This document shows positions 37,701-40,863 of a stretch of 64,000 bases of DNA, piece after piece. The DNA comes from Siphonodentalium dalli (Eukaryota > Mollusca > Scaphopoda > Gadilida > Siphonodentaliidae). The notes below the pieces were generated by a model. The model worked only from the letters and a program-made list of their open reading frames with translations. It was not told the origin of the DNA and searched no databases. A program made the translations under genes and the position numbers. The DNA is taken from assembly GCA_032622095.1 (NCBI GenBank), contig CP136063.1, positions 186,227,956 through 186,291,955 on the forward strand, given 5' to 3'. Each line of letters opens with the position of its first letter. The first letter of the stretch is position 1.

Positions 37701-40439
37701 ACAGAAAAATTTACAAGCCACATATATTTATATAGAAGCTATCACTTTACTTCAGTTATTACTGTTATTAGTATGAAAACTTGCATCTTCATGTATAAAA
37801 ATTTAGCATGGTATTTCCTAATAAGCCCTATTGCATAAAAACTGCAAAAAGCCTATAGATGGATATTTTTACCATTGAAGGCAATACTGTTTCAAACCAA
37901 TAGAATACATGTATTTGTACCATTTTAGAATCATAGGTTTTATTCAGCCATGACTGTGGTGAACATTAAGTTACTAAGGCATTATCAAGCTCAAATCTTC
38001 TCATTGCTTGGTAAACCTGTTGTTATGTGGATTTCAGTCATTGGGCAGTATTTCTAATACAAGTGAGGGGGGGGGGGGTGATATATCTTATACCACAAAA
38101 ACCATCGCGGTCACCCACCTCCATGCAAAAACATCTCTGATGTGTAATCACACCGCTCCTCAAAGTTAATTCACATGTGTGTACTGGACACATACTACGG
38201 TATCAAACAATAGGACTAGAGTAAACATATGAATACAGGTTTAAAATAAAGTGATTCAAGTGATCATCACAGAATACTATGCATTAATCCAGATGCCCAG
38301 CGACTGTATTATACGGTATGTACTGGATTATCACTATCACTATCACTCATTTACGAAGTATCGGTACCTTCATCACAATCTGAGCAGATACATGTATCTT
38401 GGTGAGATCATCACCATAATCCATTGTATTGGATGCAATCTGGAAAAACATGTGACTTGAAATTCTTAAGAGTATTTAGCTTAGGGCATGCTTTTTTGTG
38501 ACTTTTCAGTGATAACCAAGACGCTCTTTGGAGTGAAGTTTATGACATCGTCCCATCAGTAGCATAGTTTTCTCCATGTGATACCAAAAACAGCCTATCC
38601 TAGTAGTTGTACAATATTAGTACATGTATTATTTTGACAATTATGTGTTCTCTATATTTCGTAATCAAGATTATAAAGACATTAGTGATGCAGACCAGAC
38701 TGGACAACCCTAGGTGGTCCAGTCTAGCGTGGTCCAGTCCATTGACTAGGCAGTCCTGTCCGGTCCAGGCCATTCTGGTCTGGTACCCTTGTATGGAGTT
38801 GGACTGGTCCAAAGCGGTCTGGTCTACTTACATGTGAATGAATGACCCTTTTAGCAAAATCTATACATTATACTATACCAGGCCCATATAAAATGGACAA
38901 TAGATACATGTGGTACTGTTATTTTCAACACACATAGAAGCATACAGAGAATCGTACCGACATGTGGCAAAGTCACCCCAACCCATGGGGTGACTTTGCC
39001 ACCCAACTTTTTCAGTACATGCTCTCATTCCAAACATACATGGACTATAACCACACATGAAATATATAGCATGAAGTTACCTGAGTTAAATGACTGTAGA
39101 ACTGTTTTATGAATTTAGCTTGTGATTGAATGCTACATAGAAATATGACAAAAAGGTGGCAAAGTCACCCCGTTTTACGGTATTATATTGAAGTTGAATT
39201 TTCCAAAGATATGAATCGTGAAACCAAATTAACTTAGTGGACATGGTTGATAAAGATCTACAATTGTAATAAAAAGATCAATTGTGACTGTGAGAATCTA
39301 TTTAGAAAATGAATGACAACATTTATGGAAGATTTAAATGGAAGTGATTTTTGCAGTTATTTGGAATATTGTGGTGAATGTCGGTTTTGGAGAACTTGGC
39401 TTATGTTAACTTTCATGTCTGTACGAACAGAGACCAACTGCGTCAATGTAAACAGAACAGCTACAGTGTGTCAGTATGCCGTAATTCGTGACCCAGTGTT
39501 GTGACTAGAGTGGACAAAGCGGACTGCTCATGGAGTTCTACTCAGCACGCAATGTGTGTGAACTGTGACGCGGTCGGCTGACCAGGAGAACAATAACAAT
39601 TAGAACTCGGCTATCGATCACCGTCGGATGCGGACGTATTTATAACATCACAGTTCCATCATGGAGACACCAAAAGACATTGACGGTGATATTGTTACCA
39701 TCTTATATATCTTCATACAATTAAACATCTCATTATTTTAAACACATCGCTGTCACTTCGGTGCGTTTATCCCAAATGAATACAATTAGAACTTTGGTCC
39801 ATCGCAGCTAGAAATCATTATAGGCAAAGTTCTAACAATATTCTACAAATAGCTAAATAAATATGGCCTTCATGAATCATGTTCATGATGTTGCAGTGTG
39901 CACACATTTGAACTTGAAGTGGTTTGTCAAATATTGAGAAATTTGAGTTGAGATTTATGTGATAAATATATACAGATCTGTACTTTAATATCTTTATCCC
40001 TGTCTGTAATACCCGAAAGGGGAGTTGACAGGTAATTCTAGATAGATAGATTATTAGATAGATACTCATAATGATACGAATTACGATAGTGACTTAGAAG
40101 TTAGAAGTTAGATAGAGATTTTTGATAGAAGCTGACATGATTGGAAGAAATTAGTATATATTTTGAAAAATAGTGTTTTTGAAGTCACACCACCCCAAGG
40201 ACAAAATTGCCACTTCACTTGCCTTGGGCCGCAAGTTCTGAAGAAATCTGTCAGGCCTATTTCAATTTCAAGAATTTGAAATTTTGAATATTTCCCAAAT
40301 TCCTGGAAACAAATTTAAAAAGTTAAATTTGACAGAAACAATCAAGTTTAAGAGACTATCTCTATACTATAGGGCAAAATTTGTCTAGTGTGATGACATA
40401 CCCTGCAGTAAGTTGATTTTTCTTAGCTCGTGTAGACAT
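1595..40439 (-). CDS. DNAI4: Dynein axonemal intermediate chain 4 (WDR78), 14 coding exons, C-terminus outside window
   Basis: This gene encodes an intermediate chain of the axonemal inner-arm dynein I1/f, the animal counterpart of Chlamydomonas IC138. It acts in motile cilia. Fourteen exons join in one unbroken phase to about 562 residues. In order they give a short basic start (MSTRAKKNQLTAG), a Ser/Gly/Lys-rich tail, the conserved block VFDENGQDVTPLPM, a segment with ETIWLLDMPGICVSME, a low-complexity acidic stretch (AAEDEEEDEEG), the helix block FIMERAINLNTYQAKQALYR, and then the first WD40 repeats (VSCLAWNKLNPDLIAVGYG, GITSVDFSNVNPSLLAVGYY, HTGPVWQIKW with STDGRITQW). The human protein is about 850 residues, so roughly a third is missing on the left. 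Intron 1 is 8.8 kb, and all large introns are loaded with transposons. The gene is divergent from MIER1, with 415 bp between start codons and an RFX site between them, as expected for a ciliary gene. Identity is near certain; exon 1 is the least certain part. Confidence 0.95.
1750..2604 (-). other. DNAI4 intron 13
   Basis: AT-rich intron of 855 bp. No repeat family shared with the rest of the window was recognised. Confidence 0.8.
2605..2678 (-). CDS. DNAI4: DNAI4 exon 13, WD40 strand
   Basis: The exon is 74 nt with acceptor TCTCTTCAG and donor GTGAGTCTA. It enters at phase 0 and leaves at phase 2. It encodes VGYYDGGVAIYNVRR followed by TEDEPLIDN, which continues the repeat begun in the previous exon. 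Confidence 0.93.
3152..3229 (-). CDS. DNAI4: DNAI4 exon 12, WD40 strand
   Basis: The exon is 78 nt (26 codons) with acceptor TTCTTTATAG and donor GTGAGTATA, phase 0 on both sides. It encodes YPERIFTSKEGITSVDFSNV then NPSLLA. Confidence 0.94.
3794..3880 (-). CDS. DNAI4: DNAI4 exon 11, WD40 strand
   Basis: The exon is 87 nt (29 codons) with acceptor TAATTTTCAG and donor GTATTTCTT, phase 0 on both sides. It encodes DLIAVGYGQFEFTNQKSGLV then CCWCLKNPE, a strand pattern conserved in axonemal dynein intermediate chains. Confidence 0.95.
4430..5230 (+). other. GC-rich foreign-looking block, possible solo LTR or transposon part
   Basis: This 0.8-kb island is clearly richer in G+C than the AT-rich intron around it. 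It contains the longest open frame of the window (121 codons, 4665-5030), but that frame matches no family I know, is Leu/Cys-rich and has no splice context. The block begins near TGTGTTTAGTTAAAC and contains an ATTAAA motif near its right end. No convincing terminal repeats or target duplication were found, so a solo LTR is only one possibility. Confidence 0.35.
5387..5758. mobile_element. hAT-type non-autonomous element
   Basis: The element is 372 bp with terminal inverted repeats TAGTGATGTTCCGATAAT and ATTATCGGAACATCACTA. It is flanked by an exact 8-bp duplication AGTGGGGC at 5379-5386 and 5759-5766. TIRs beginning TAGTGATG and 8-bp duplications are hallmarks of the hAT superfamily. It has no transposase and is a shorter relative of the element at 59088-61365. 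Confidence 0.92.
5880..7180. repeat. Cluster of the GTTGAACTTATTATCTGAAC repeat family
   Basis: There are two direct copies about 350 bp apart (near 5884-6145 and 6218-6490) and one inverted copy (6965-7180). Each carries a hairpin around GAAATGTTCAGATAATAAG and a tail CATAACTGAATGG. Other copies lie near 20245-20310, 22815-22895 and 29700-29893. Between the inverted copies sits a (TG)n run near 6535-6575 and a fragment containing a doubled block CATGTCCTTGACCTCG/CGTGTCCTTGACCTCG. Confidence 0.75.
7283..7425 (-). CDS. DNAI4: DNAI4 exon 10, start of WD40 region
   Basis: The exon is 143 nt with acceptor TTGTTTTACAG and donor GTATGTTTC. It enters at phase 1 and leaves at phase 0. It encodes DVDQELTSPTQQFHVADMG, NFDRLWAYTCSLTKGRNVSC and LAWNKLNP. 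The RLW...GRNVSCLAWN block is the usual entry to the WD40 domain in this family. Confidence 0.95.
8745..8875. repeat. TTAA-hairpin MITE, partial copy
   Basis: The core palindrome AGGCCAATGTATTCTCTTAT / ATAAGAGAATGCATTGGCAC and the linker TTATAAGGTCAAGGTAAATA are present. The outer ends are missing. Confidence 0.7.
9342..9583. mobile_element. TTAA-flanked hairpin MITE, variant ends
   Basis: The copy is flanked by TTAA at 9342-9345 and 9580-9583. Its inverted ends are CCCTTTGACTGCCAGG and CCTGGCACTCAAAGGG. The centre shares the CCAATGCATTTTCTTATATA / TATATAAGAGAATGCATTGG hairpin with the family at 18023-18284, but the subterminal sequence differs. TTAA duplication with a CCC start is typical of piggyBac-type MITEs. 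Confidence 0.82.
9794..11447. mobile_element. hAT-type non-autonomous element
   Basis: The element is 1654 bp with inverted ends TAGTGTTGAAACGATTAATC and its counterpart GGTTTTGAGGAATCG... running inward from the right end (TAGTGTTGAAACGATTAGTG). An exact 8-bp target duplication ATATTTAA lies at 9786-9793 and 11448-11455. The subterminal regions are crowded with CGACTAGTCGA-type palindromes. Open frames inside (up to 104 codons) match no transposase I recognise. Confidence 0.92.
11739..11841 (-). CDS. DNAI4: DNAI4 exon 9
   Basis: The exon is 103 nt with acceptor TTCATTTTCAG and donor GTTAGACAT. It enters at phase 0 and leaves at phase 1. It encodes SENFKRDLFIMERAINLNTY then QAKQALYRGFSIVE, the conserved helix just before the WD40 region. 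Confidence 0.95.
11925..12274. repeat. GCAGAATGAGGTCCCC palindromic MITE, one full hairpin and one half copy
   Basis: A half copy lies at 11925-11988, and a full palindrome at 12182-12274 runs from GCAGAATGAGGTCCCCAGAG to its complement ending CCTCATTCTGC. Related copies are at 43961-44066 and 58111-58384. Confidence 0.85.
12755..12814. repeat. TTAA-hairpin MITE, end fragment
   Basis: A fragment with AATGCTGCAC...GGCTCCCATCATGAATGGG followed by TTAA. It matches the right end of the copies at 14344-14597 and 19722-19888. Confidence 0.65.
13307..13907. mobile_element. hAT-like non-autonomous element
   Basis: The left end TAGGGCCAGTGCGA and right end TCGCAGGGCCCTA form imperfect inverted repeats followed by ATTCGAATTGAATC-type subterminal repeats. 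The flanking octamers GGCTAGCT (13299-13306) and GGACAGCT (13908-13915) agree at 6 of 8 positions. A second similar right end stops at 13980, so the true boundary could be there instead. Confidence 0.6.
14039..14157 (-). CDS. DNAI4: DNAI4 exon 8
   Basis: The exon is 119 nt with acceptor TATTATTACAG and donor GTTAGTGAT. It enters at phase 1 and leaves at phase 0. It encodes ESRDTMSSSVNGSENMFASK then EAGTGTSTDDKCLDEERILK. It is a poorly conserved linker, called on phase, splice sites and position. Confidence 0.85.
14344..14597. mobile_element. TTAA-hairpin MITE, nearly full copy
   Basis: The left flank is TTAA (14344-14347) followed by CCCTTCAATGACTGGAGC. The right end is CATCGTGAAAGGG followed by TTAT, a decayed TTAA. 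Two internal hairpins around CATTCTCTTATATATG are intact. Confidence 0.8.
14803..15048. mobile_element. TTAA-hairpin MITE, full copy
   Basis: Flanked by TTAA at 14803-14806 and 15045-15048, with worn ends ATCTTTCATGGTGGGAGC and CCATTCATGGAAGAG. It contains the linker CTTACAAGGTCAAGGTAAAT that joins the two hairpins. Confidence 0.78.
15049..15875 (-). other. DNAI4 intron 7 (left part), nothing recognised
   Basis: AT-rich intron sequence. I saw no terminal repeats, tandem units or homology to the other families in the window. Confidence 0.6.
15876..16025 (-). CDS. DNAI4: DNAI4 exon 7, acidic low-complexity
   Basis: The exon is 150 nt with acceptor TTATTATTAG and donor GTAAACTTT. It enters at phase 1 and leaves at phase 1. 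It encodes AAEDEEEDEEGTISRPGSGK then KATDAATTAGDEGSATKDDR then ANSAAKRRPL. The acidic then basic composition fits the variable linker before the WD40 part. Confidence 0.88.
16184..16291. repeat. TA-site palindromic MITE, half copy
   Basis: One arm only, starting TACAGTAATGCACTAAATAA and running to the GAAAGCTCTC centre. The family is seen in full at 32763-32979. Confidence 0.8.
16292..17231 (-). other. DNAI4 intron 6, nothing recognised
   Basis: AT-rich intron sequence. No gene, array or terminal repeat was recognised. Confidence 0.55.
17232..17448. mobile_element. TA-site palindromic MITE, full copy
   Basis: A 217-bp inverted repeat bounded by TA, with ends CAGTAATGTCCTAAA and GGGCATTACTG. 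The arms have diverged. CAGT ends with TA duplication suggest a Tc1/mariner-type MITE. Confidence 0.85.
18023..18284. mobile_element. TTAA-hairpin MITE, reference full copy
   Basis: Exact TTAA flanks at 18023-18026 and 18281-18284. The ends are CCCTTTCATGATGGGAAC and CCAGTCGTGGAAGGG. Inside are two AT-rich hairpins around CATTCTCTTATATATGCGAG separated by CTTACATGGTGAAGGTAAAT. About ten full, partial or interrupted copies lie in this window. The short inverted CCC ends and TTAA site fit a piggyBac-type MITE. Confidence 0.88.
18472..19302. mobile_element. hAT-like non-autonomous element
   Basis: The element is 831 bp with inverted ends TAGGGTTCATACGCCTTACC and CTAGCGTATGAACCCTA. Subterminal CCATGACTTTTCC repeats are present on both sides. 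The flanking octamers CTTAGTAA and TACAATAA match poorly, so the target duplication has decayed or one boundary is slightly off. Confidence 0.75.
19722..19888. repeat. TTAA-hairpin MITE, short copy
   Basis: A single-hairpin version. Its left end carries CCATTACTGGAGCTTCCTG and its right end CCCATCATTAAAGGG followed by TTAA. The left TTAA has changed to ATAA. Confidence 0.72.
20245..20310. repeat. GTTGAACTTATTATCTGAAC repeat, fragment
   Basis: Contains TGAATTTATTATCTGAATAT and then CTACTCATCAATGAGCATTT, matching the family clustered at 5880-7180. Confidence 0.6.
20514..20645. repeat. TA-site palindromic MITE, one arm and part of the second
   Basis: Starts TACAGTAATGCCCTAAATAA. It turns at the AGCTCTCAATGAGAGCT centre and then breaks off after CCGATGAAT. 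Confidence 0.82.
20740..22350 (-). repeat. Tandem ~160-bp repeat array inside an element with AGCTCAACTT end
   Basis: About nine units of 153-164 bp alternate between two types. One carries AAAGGATTTAGTCATGCAAA, the other CCAATGGATTGAATTTTGAA. Both then continue with AAGATGGC, GGCCATGTTTTTTGGCC and CTCGTTCCCATCTACATGTC, so the higher-order period is about 317 bp. The left end has AGTGTCAATGACACTGT then AGCTCAACTT at 20757-20766. The array is the reverse orientation of the one at 48239-56976 and is truncated on the right. Confidence 0.93.
22815..22895. repeat. GTTGAACTTATTAGCTGAAC repeat fragment (empty-site reference)
   Basis: Contains GGGAACTACTCATCAATGAG, the uninterrupted version of the site into which the 84-bp MITE at 29775-29858 inserted. 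Confidence 0.8.
22971..23086. repeat. TA-site palindromic MITE, half copy
   Basis: One arm only, from TACAGCAATGACCTAAATAA to the GAAAGCTCTCACTGAGA centre. Confidence 0.82.
23492..23561 (-). CDS. DNAI4: DNAI4 exon 6
   Basis: The exon is 70 nt with acceptor TTCCTTTTACAG and donor GTATATCTA. It enters at phase 0 and leaves at phase 1. It encodes DAGVMATTWDMHDTYEILEK then ETK. The VMATTWDMHD block is conserved in WDR78 proteins. Confidence 0.93.
24476..24549. repeat. 17-bp tandem repeat, about four copies
   Basis: Head-to-tail copies of TTCAGTGATTATCATTC, essentially identical. Confidence 0.95.
24635..25767. mobile_element. hAT-type non-autonomous element
   Basis: The element is 1133 bp. Its left end TAGGGACCTGTGAAT and right end ATTTGCAGATCCCTA are inverted repeats, followed on both sides by ATTCGATTCGAT-type subterminal repeats. 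The flanks TATCAGTG (24627-24634) and TATCAGTT (25768-25775) are an 8-bp duplication with one mismatch. It stops about 90 bp before DNAI4 exon 5. Confidence 0.88.
25861..26042 (-). CDS. DNAI4: DNAI4 exon 5
   Basis: The exon is 182 nt with acceptor TTCCCTTTCAG and donor GTAAGTTTG. It enters at phase 1 and leaves at phase 0. It encodes DIKHKREEVKEDLNDADLEK, then TVDLTLTETETIWLLDMPGI, then CVSMETDEANKVKEQNEKYQ. The ETxWLLDMP block is a family signature. Confidence 0.95.
26062..26146. repeat. TTAA-hairpin MITE, end fragment
   Basis: Contains GGGAGACTCGCATATATAAG, the CATTGGCACAGGGTTTTCGC block, and the end CTCCAGTCATGGAAGGA followed by TTAA. It lies 20 bp from a DNAI4 exon. Confidence 0.75.
26184..26364 (-). 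CDS. DNAI4: DNAI4 exon 4
   Basis: The exon is 181 nt with acceptor TTCATTATACAG and donor GTAAGATAT. It enters at phase 0 and leaves at phase 1. It encodes PTDLMSQASIYNTGTVTASM, then FGGGPFTRSVFSQSRDTATE, then SLMGDDMAEVTTENLPSTWA. The FGGGPFTRSVF motif is typical of the family's N-terminal half. Confidence 0.93.
26365..27101 (-). other. DNAI4 intron 3 (left part), nothing recognised
   Basis: AT-rich intron sequence without recognised repeats or genes. Confidence 0.55.
27102..27279. mobile_element. TA-site palindromic MITE, internally deleted
   Basis: A 178-bp near-perfect palindrome bounded by TA, with ends CAGTAATGCCCTAAGTAA and TTACTTAGGGCATTACTG. One arm has lost the GGAAATATGGCTTGTTGCC part. 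Confidence 0.88.
28370..29515 (+). repeat. Directly repeated ~145-bp blocks about 1 kb apart
   Basis: Blocks near 28375-28520 and 29370-29515 share AAATGTAGGAATAAAAGCTC, GGACAAAATTAT, GAATAACTCCACCAAAAAAA and CAGGTTCCCATG in the same order. The region between them holds the Cys-rich frame at 28720-29003. It could be a duplicated repeat or the flanks of a decayed element. Confidence 0.7.
28720..29003 (+). pseudogene. Cys-rich zinc-binding-like fragment, broken by a stop
   Basis: The frame reads DNICRVCDYSF, then about 45 basic and hydrophobic residues (NKVVIKNDALELFKSIKLSH, FLG). It passes one in-frame stop at 28909-28911 and continues LSDDFFTTNNLICKPCYNKV. Two CxxC pairs about 60 residues apart recall ZAD-like or transposon-borne zinc modules. 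I cannot assign a family. Its place between the repeated blocks suggests a transposon origin. Confidence 0.35.
29575..29680 (+). repeat. GGAC/poly-C low-complexity repeat end
   Basis: Contains (GGAC)n from GGACGGACGGACGGATGAG, then a run of about 13 C, and the short hairpin arms TATACCGCCCCC and GGGGGGTATAATA. It is the tail of the dispersed repeat starting near 29370. Confidence 0.7.
29700..29893. repeat. GTTCAGATAATAAG repeat interrupted by an 84-bp MITE
   Basis: A hairpin repeat copy (GAAATGTTCAGGTAATAAG / CTTATTATCTGAACATTTCC). Its continuation GGGAACTA|CTCGTCAATGA is split by the TA-site MITE at 29775-29858. Confidence 0.85.
29775..29858. mobile_element. TA-site palindromic MITE, minimal 84-bp copy inserted in another repeat
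   Basis: Bounded by TA at 29775-29776 and 29857-29858. The ends are CAGTAATGCCCTAAATAA and ATTAGGGCATTACTG, with the GCAGATTATGCTG centre. The paralogous uninterrupted site at 22850 reads GGGAACTACTCATCAATGAG, so insertion duplicated exactly TA. Confidence 0.93.
29901..30011 (-). CDS. DNAI4: DNAI4 exon 3
   Basis: The exon is 111 nt (37 codons) with acceptor TTGTACATGCAG and donor GTGAGTATT, phase 0 on both sides. It encodes VFDENGQDVTPLPMLYHDAN then MLSKKQSNILESSTGGT. The VFDE.G.DVTP.P motif is the most recognisable N-terminal feature of WDR78. Confidence 0.95.
30311..30519. mobile_element. TA-site palindromic MITE, full diverged copy
   Basis: A 209-bp inverted repeat bounded by TA, with ends CAGTAATGCCCAAAG and GAACATTACTG. 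The arms carry several substitutions and indels. Confidence 0.85.
30549..31025 (+). pseudogene. Decayed GIY-YIG endonuclease-like relic, probably Penelope-like retroelement
   Basis: The frame from 30552 reads YVGDTERSFIERVKEQIRDN then RLHP and a stop, which fits the second half of a GIY-YIG nuclease motif (YxG, then a basic helix). Further blocks in other frames (APGHRGLKELKVVVEFVNL, RYVDEEVWNAERQCNGFS) look like the rest of the domain with frameshifts. A downstream block CCTGATGAAGGTG...GACCGAAAG near 30991-31018 is of a type often seen at Penelope-like element ends. No reverse transcriptase remains. The family assignment is inference. Confidence 0.45.
31400..31595 (-). CDS. DNAI4: DNAI4 exon 2, Ser/Gly/Lys-rich
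   Basis: The exon is 196 nt with acceptor TTTGTTTTACAG and donor GTAAGTAAT. It enters at phase 2 and leaves at phase 0. It encodes IASANAPNTGSKKSNPASNT, SKSKYGGGQRTVFGSSRTNI, LSSASKKSITGQQGEKGGTY and KPPVQ. It is a disordered, basic N-terminal region that runs directly into VFDENGQDVTP of exon 3. Confidence 0.92.
32097..32478. mobile_element. Long-hairpin MITE with TTAA target duplication
   Basis: The inverted arms of about 170 bp begin AGGCATGGATGGCC and end GGCCATCCATGCCT. They are flanked by TTAA at 32097-32100 and 32475-32478. The arms include TTGTTTACATAACGAAGCAT and its counterpart, so the element could fold into one long hairpin. Confidence 0.9.
32763..32979. mobile_element. TA-site palindromic MITE, best preserved copy
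   Basis: A 217-bp almost perfect palindrome bounded by TA. The ends are CAGTAATGCTCTAAGTAATC and GATTACTTAGAGCATTACTG. The centre is GAAAGCTCTCGGGCAGAGCTTTC. Little arm divergence suggests a younger copy than those at 17232 and 30311. Confidence 0.95.
33343..33615. repeat. Imperfect GAT/TTA trinucleotide microsatellite
   Basis: Long run of GATGATGGTGAT-type and TTATTATTATTA-type triplets with interruptions. Confidence 0.9.
33915..34123. repeat. Inverted repeat with Penelope-like end motif
   Basis: The arms start GTATAAAAGTAAATAGACAC and end GTGTCTATTTACTTTTATAC, around a core TACATGTCGGCATTCAT / ATGAATGCCGACATGTA. The block GGCAGGCTGAGTGACCGAAAG in the right arm resembles the motif near 31000. 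No target duplication was identified. Confidence 0.8.
34124..35726 (-). other. DNAI4 intron 1, middle, nothing recognised
   Basis: AT-rich intron sequence. No terminal repeats, tandem units or coding similarity were recognised. Confidence 0.5.
35727..36427. repeat. Fold-back element with two nested pairs of inverted repeats
   Basis: The outer arms AGTCCGGAAAGGAAGAAATG (35727) and CATATTCTTCCATTCCGGAC (right side) enclose a second pair near 36161-36238 and 36284-36359. The inner pair carries CACCTTGACATACCATTTAC and CTTTTTCTCGATC with their complements. No target duplication was identified, so the class is unknown. Confidence 0.75.
37246..39182. mobile_element. DNA transposon-like element with GGGGTGACTTTGCCAC ends
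   Basis: The element is 1.94 kb with inverted ends TACCGTAAAATGGGGTGACT and AGTCACCCCGTTTTACGGTA. The motif GGGGTGACTTTGCCAC recurs inside the left end, in a back-to-back pair near 37656-37690, and in a hairpin near 38965-39002. Flanking CTATA/TTATA could be a decayed target duplication. No transposase is recognised. A poly-G run of about 11 lies near 38066. Confidence 0.72.
38690..38830. repeat. GGTCCAGTC-type degenerate tandem repeat
   Basis: Repeated TGGTCCAGTCTAG / TGGTCTGGTAC-type units of about 10-20 bp, imperfect. Confidence 0.65.
40402..40439 (-). CDS. DNAI4: DNAI4 exon 1, start codon
   Basis: A 38-nt coding part. ATG at 40439-40437 opens MSTRAKKNQLTA plus the first two bases of a Gly codon, then donor GTATGTCATC. 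The phase-2 end fits exactly the phase-2 entry of exon 2 (GG|A gives Gly, then IASANAP). The start lies 91 bp from the X-box and is the nearest in-phase, splice-compatible start seen. The N-terminus of this family is not well conserved, so the call rests on phase, donor, position and promoter context. Confidence 0.75.
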
Positions 40440-40854
40440 TTTAATTGCAAATATTTCCGAAGAATTTCACATCTCAATCAAAGCAAAAACTCAAAACTGG
40501 GGATTCCCTAAGTGCTAAATGTATTTTGTGTGACCATTGGTAACAGTTGGCTGAAAGTAGACGGGTTCTGATTGGCTAGTATAATCGTTTGACAAAATTA
40601 ATATTTCGATAATAGTCGTCAACTAAGACAAAGATGTGAACAAAGTCGCTTCAATTGCCAATTACAGAACATATAACTGCCACAAATTACAGCTTCGTTT
40701 ATATATTCGGCATGAATGTACATTTTTTCACTGGAATCCCCCTTTTAAGACAAAAATGGAAGTATCCAATAGAATTTGGGCTTTCTAGTCGTTCAATACG
40801 TCATTGGAGCCTCGTTTCTAGACGAAAGATACCTATCCCACAATTATTTGCAAA
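40440..40854. promoter_or_regulatory. Shared bidirectional promoter of DNAI4 and MIER1
   Basis: 415 bp separate the divergent start codons. The interval has a perfect RFX X-box (40530-40544), inverted CCAAT boxes (ATTGG) at 40536-40540, 40571-40575 and 40803-40807, and no clear TATA box at a useful distance. The MIER1 start sits in AAAATGGCGGAG, a YY1-like start element common in TATA-less promoters. The 5' UTR and transcription starts of both genes must lie inside this interval unless a non-coding exon was missed. Confidence 0.8.
40530..40544. promoter_or_regulatory. RFX X-box
   Basis: GTGACCATTGGTAAC matches the consensus GTNRCC-N0-3-RGYAAC at every position, with a 3-bp spacer. RFX factors drive ciliary genes across animals. 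The site lies 91 bp upstream of the DNAI4 start codon and overlaps an ATTGG box. The next ATTGG box is 35 bp away, a spacing often seen for cooperating NF-Y/RFX sites. Confidence 0.8.
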
Positions 40855-40863
40855 ATGGCGGAG
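40855..40863 (+). CDS. MIER1: MIER1 exon 1, 9 coding nt
   Basis: ATGGCGGAG followed by donor GTAATTTAC encodes MAE and ends at phase 0. This joins exon 2 (PGASDSSSP) to give [12 protein letters not shown], very close to the start of vertebrate MIER1, which also opens MAEP and runs to SSSP. The AAAATGGCGGAG context is both a good start site and a YY1-like element. Confidence 0.82.

Noticed and set aside
37246-39182. Assignment of this element to piggyBac or Tc1/mariner
   Set aside because: The flanks give neither TTAA nor a clean TA duplication, and no transposase is present, so the superfamily is left open.
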